From Candidatus Shapirobacteria bacterium (GTDB lineage Bacteria; Patescibacteriota; Microgenomatia; UBA12405), in the NCBI GenBank assembly GCA_020056515.1, contig JAGVHP010000059.1, forward strand, positions 1-13,449: a DNA stretch of 13,449 bases, read 5' to 3'. Below are positions 11,203-13,449 of this stretch, in pieces; within the stretch, counting starts at the first letter, position 1; each line of letters begins with the position of its first letter. The notes under the pieces are model-generated. The model had not been told where the DNA came from, made no database searches, and was given only the letters and a program-made list of their open reading frames with translations. A program made the position numbers and the translations under genes.

Positions 11203-13277
11203 TGGGTGAAACCAAGATAGCCAATTTCAACATCTCCGGCATGCACTGTGCCTCTTGCGCTCTCTTGATCAAAAAGTCCCTGGAGGGAGTTTCCGGAGTC
11301 GAATCTGCCTCGGTTAACTACGCCAATAAAAAAGCCACTGTCAAATACGATTCTCATCAAACCAGCGACTCCGAATTAGCCAAAGCCGTAGTTTCTTCTG
11401 GTTACGCTGTCAGCGATCAAAAAGCCGATGACAAGAAGGAAGCCCATACCTGGCGCCAAAAATTCATTTATTCCTTTTTGCTCTCACTTCCCCTTTTTGT
11501 TTCCATGTTTTGGCCTCTGCCTTATATATTTTGGCTCGGTCTGGTACTCACCATCATTAATGTTTTCGTCATCGGTCAAAATTTTTACCGCGGTTTCCTT
11601 ACCGCTCTTCGGGTACGCACTTTCACTATGGATTCTCTCATTGCCATCGGCACTTTTTCCGCCTTTATCTTTAGCCTGTTTATGGGCACTTTTCACTATT
11701 TTGAAGTTGCCTCTGCTTTAGTTACCTTTGTTACTCTGGGTAAGTGGCTGGAAAGCTTTGCCAAAGCCAAAACTTCATCTGCTGTCGCCAAACTTATCGA
11801 CCTTTCCCCTAAAATTGTTCATCAAAAGACCGGCACTTCCTTTTCCGACGTTACTCTTGAATCCATTAAAGTTGGTGATGTTCTTCTGGTCAAATCCGGC
11901 GAAATCGTTCCTCTTGACGGTCAAATAACCGACGGTTCTTCTTCTCTGGATCAGTCAGCTCTTACCGGTGAATCTGTTCCGGTTGATAAATCGGTTGGCG
12001 ACAAAGTTTTTGCCGGCACCCAAAATCAAAACAGTGCCTTTGAGTTTAAAATCACCGCTGGGGTCTCCGACACCATTCTCTCCCGTATAGTCAAATTAGT
12101 TGAGGAAGCCCAGAGTTCCACCTCCCCGCTTCAATCTCTGGCTGATAAAATTTCTTCGATTTTCGTCCCCACCGTTCTAATTACTGCTCTAGTCACTTTT
12201 ATTATTTGGAAATTATTTCTTGGCGGTAGTTGGGATACTTCCGTAAATTATTTTCTGGCCGTTATTGTCATTGCCTGTCCCTGTGCTCTCGGTCTGGCCA
12301 CCCCCACCACTATTATGGTAGCCACCGGTTTAGCCGCCAAATTTGGTCTCTTGGTCAAAGGCGGAGACTCGCTTCAATTGGCCTCCTCGATTGGCACTTT
12401 TCTTTTTGATAAAACCGGTACTCTCACCGACAACCAGTTGTCCGTCAAATCTTTTAAAAACTTAAGTAAATTGTCCGATTCTAATATTTTAAGTATTGCC
12501 TATTCTCTGGAGATAAGTTCCACTCATCCTATTGCTAAAGCTATTGTTAATTATGCCAATTCTTCCGCTCTGGTTAAATTTGCCGACTTCAAATCACATA
12601 CTGGCTTAGGTGTATCCGGAACCTATCAAAAAAACAAATATTTTCTCGGTAAATCAGGGAGCGGTGAGGTAGTCCTCCAAAAAAACCAAAAAACCATTGC
12701 CTCCTTCACCTTTTCCGACTCTCTTAGGCCTGACACTCTGGCTGCCATCACCCGGATGTTAAAACAAAATCTTAATATTTATCTCGTTTCCGGTGACTCT
12801 GAACTAAACGCCGCTGCCATTGCCACCGTTCTCAATCTCCCTCAAGATCATGTGTTTAGTAATATTCTCCCCGAAGGAAAGGTTGATGTTGTCAAAAAAC
12901 TCCAACAAACTTCTCGGGTTGCTTTCGTCGGCGACGGCATCAATGATTCTCCTTCTCTGGCCCAATCCGATCTTGGCATTGCCATGGGTGGCGGCACCGA
13001 TATTGCCATCGAATCAGGCAACATCGTTATTATGAACAACAGGCTTTCTTCAATTTTAGTTCTCCGGGAATTAAGTCGCCAAACTGTCAACAAAATTCGT
13101 CAAAACTTTTTCTATGCTCTCTTTTACAACCTTATTCTCATCCCTGTCGCCGCCGGTGTTCTCACTCCCATAGGCGTCACCCTTCGCCCCGAGTTCGCCG
13201 CCCTGGCCATGTCCCTCTCCTCCGTCTCCGTAGTTCTCAACTCCCTGTCTTTAAACCTTTTTAGACTAAACCCTTGA
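11202..13277 (+). CDS. copA: Cu(I)-exporting P1B-type ATPase CopA
   Basis: This pump uses ATP to expel Cu(I) from the cytosol. One HMA domain is at the N-terminus (GMHCASC, C16 and C19). It is followed by the TM helices, actuator motif TGES (255-258), the ion-site CPC (359-361), phosphorylation motif DKTGTLT (D403), nucleotide-binding HP (442-443), and the hinge GDGINDSP (577-584). The C-terminal ion-site residues YN (642-643) and MxxSS (670-674) are those of Cu(I)-type P1B-1 pumps. At 691 aa it is somewhat shorter than many CopA proteins, since it has a single HMA. It starts at ATG 11202, within the cop box. Its TGA stop (13275-13277) overlaps the -35 box of the small cysteine-rich gene. Confidence 0.96.
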   Translation: MGETKIANFNISGMHCASCALLIKKSLEGVSGVESASVNYANKKATVKYDSHQTSDSELAKAVVSSGYAVSDQKADDKKEAHTWRQKFIYSFLLSLPLFVSMFWPLPYIFWLGLVLTIINVFVIGQNFYRGFLTALRVRTFTMDSLIAIGTFSAFIFSLFMGTFHYFEVASALVTFVTLGKWLESFAKAKTSSAVAKLIDLSPKIVHQKTGTSFSDVTLESIKVGDVLLVKSGEIVPLDGQITDGSSSLDQSALTGESVPVDKSVGDKVFAGTQNQNSAFEFKITAGVSDTILSRIVKLVEEAQSSTSPLQSLADKISSIFVPTVLITALVTFIIWKLFLGGSWDTSVNYFLAVIVIACPCALGLATPTTIMVATGLAAKFGLLVKGGDSLQLASSIGTFLFDKTGTLTDNQLSVKSFKNLSKLSDSNILSIAYSLEISSTHPIAKAIVNYANSSALVKFADFKSHTGLGVSGTYQKNKYFLGKSGSGEVVLQKNQKTIASFTFSDSLRPDTLAAITRMLKQNLNIYLVSGDSELNAAAIATVLNLPQDHVFSNILPEGKVDVVKKLQQTSRVAFVGDGINDSPSLAQSDLGIAMGGGTDIAIESGNIVIMNNRLSSILVLRELSRQTVNKIRQNFFYALFYNLILIPVAAGVLTPIGVTLRPEFAALAMSLSSVSVVLNSLSLNLFRLNP

Positions 13278-13308
13278 CATATTAAATAAACGTACTACAA
13301 TTGTAGTA
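13274..13308 (+). promoter_or_regulatory. Promoter and perfect cop-box operator of the metallothionein-like gene
   Basis: The -35 TTGACA (13274-13279) and -10 TACAAT (13296-13301) are 16 bp apart, a near-consensus promoter. The 16-bp perfect palindrome TACTACAATTGTAGTA (13293-13308) covers the -10 and probable start site and contains the CopY core. The -35 overlaps the copA stop codon. It gives the small cysteine-rich gene its own tightly repressible promoter with a leader of about 19 nt. Confidence 0.88.
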
Positions 13309-13326
13309 GTTAATCGTTTCAATACT

Positions 13327-13413
13327 ATGGAAAATAAAAAAAATTCTTGTAATTGTGGATCAGACTGCAAATGTGGTTGCCTTGATGGCAAACCCTGTAA
13401 TTGCGGCAAGTAA
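13327..13413 (+). CDS. 28-residue Cys-rich peptide, metallothionein-like
   Basis: The frame reads MENKKNSCNCGSDCKCGCLD then GKPCNCGK. Seven of 28 residues are cysteines (8, 10, 14, 16, 18, 24, 26), almost all in CxC pairs, with no aromatic residues and several Gly, Asn and Lys. This composition is that of small metallothioneins, which bind Cu(I) as thiolate clusters in the cytosol. It is too short for default gene callers. Support for expression is strong: a near-consensus promoter with a perfect cop box lies just upstream, directly after copA. It is shorter than the known mycobacterial MymT (about 53 aa) and has no recognised family to my knowledge. Its SCNC-x4-KCG framework is shared with the N-terminus of the repressor at 5783. 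Metal preference is inferred from the regulon. Confidence 0.85.
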   Translation: MENKKNSCNCGSDCKCGCLDGKPCNCGK

Positions 13414-13422
13414 GTATTAACT

Positions 13423-13449
13423 ATGATCTCTTTGGGTTATATCTTTAAT
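13423..13449 (+). CDS. Possible start of a further gene, cut by window edge
   Basis: An ATG at 13423, 9 bp after the cysteine-rich peptide stop, opens a frame of nine codons (MISLGYIFN) to the window end. The hydrophobic beginning could be a membrane or signal segment, and the tight spacing suggests cotranscription with the copper genes. Nine codons are too few to judge, so this is a weak call. Confidence 0.3.

Noticed and set aside
11428..11928. Overlapping frames inside copA
   Set aside because: They are covered by conserved CopA motifs in the main frame and have low-complexity translations.

Overview
The window looks like a fragment of a Patescibacteria (Candidate Phyla Radiation) genome, possibly a Microgenomates-type lineage. 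The signs are moderate GC, densely packed genes with 2-32 bp overlaps, few Shine-Dalgarno sites, several -10 hexamers placed 6 nt before an ATG (leaderless-type starts), and small secreted or membrane proteins of unknown function. TGA works as a stop (copA, higB), so the code looks standard (table 11). The lineage is inferred from style, not from a marker gene. No stretch of more than 125 bases lacks a gene.

Layout. Positions 1-639 hold the 3' part of a GT4 glycosyltransferase, convergent with thioredoxin reductase trxB. Divergent from trxB are an ABC-exporter-like membrane domain without an ATPase, mutM/fpg, an exported coiled-coil protein and a tiny lipoprotein. On the minus strand follows a three-gene unit: rubrerythrin, ECF-like sigma factor and a 3-TM protein that may be its anti-sigma. 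A second minus-strand unit with overlapping genes encodes an aldo/keto reductase, a P-loop kinase-like protein and a winged-helix-Nudix protein. A HigB/HigA toxin-antitoxin pair with a perfect 22-bp palindromic operator follows.

The most interesting content is a dispersed copper-response regulon. A BlaI/MecI/CopY-type repressor (5783-6133) and three downstream transcription starts each carry a palindrome close to TACTACAnnTGTAGTA, whose core is the CopY 'cop box' TACANNTGTA. The controlled genes are an HMA-SafE/DsbD-like-cupredoxin fusion (9555), a small membrane protein (10902), a Cu(I) P1B-ATPase copA (11202), and a 28-residue peptide with seven cysteines (13327-13413) that looks like a miniature metallothionein. 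The repressor N-terminus carries the same SCNC-x4-KCG framework as this peptide, suggesting a shared metal-binding module. Together they would sense Cu(I), pump it out, handle it at the membrane and buffer it in the cytosol. The toxin-antitoxin pair and the AKR-kinase-Nudix unit lie between the repressor and its targets.

Repeats are a second theme. Two related two-hairpin elements are inserted in frame in conserved proteins (glycosyltransferase and MutM). A heptanucleotide repeat (ATTCGTA)3 occurs once inside trxB and again directly before mutM, and a different 7-bp repeat lies between trxB and the ABC-like gene.
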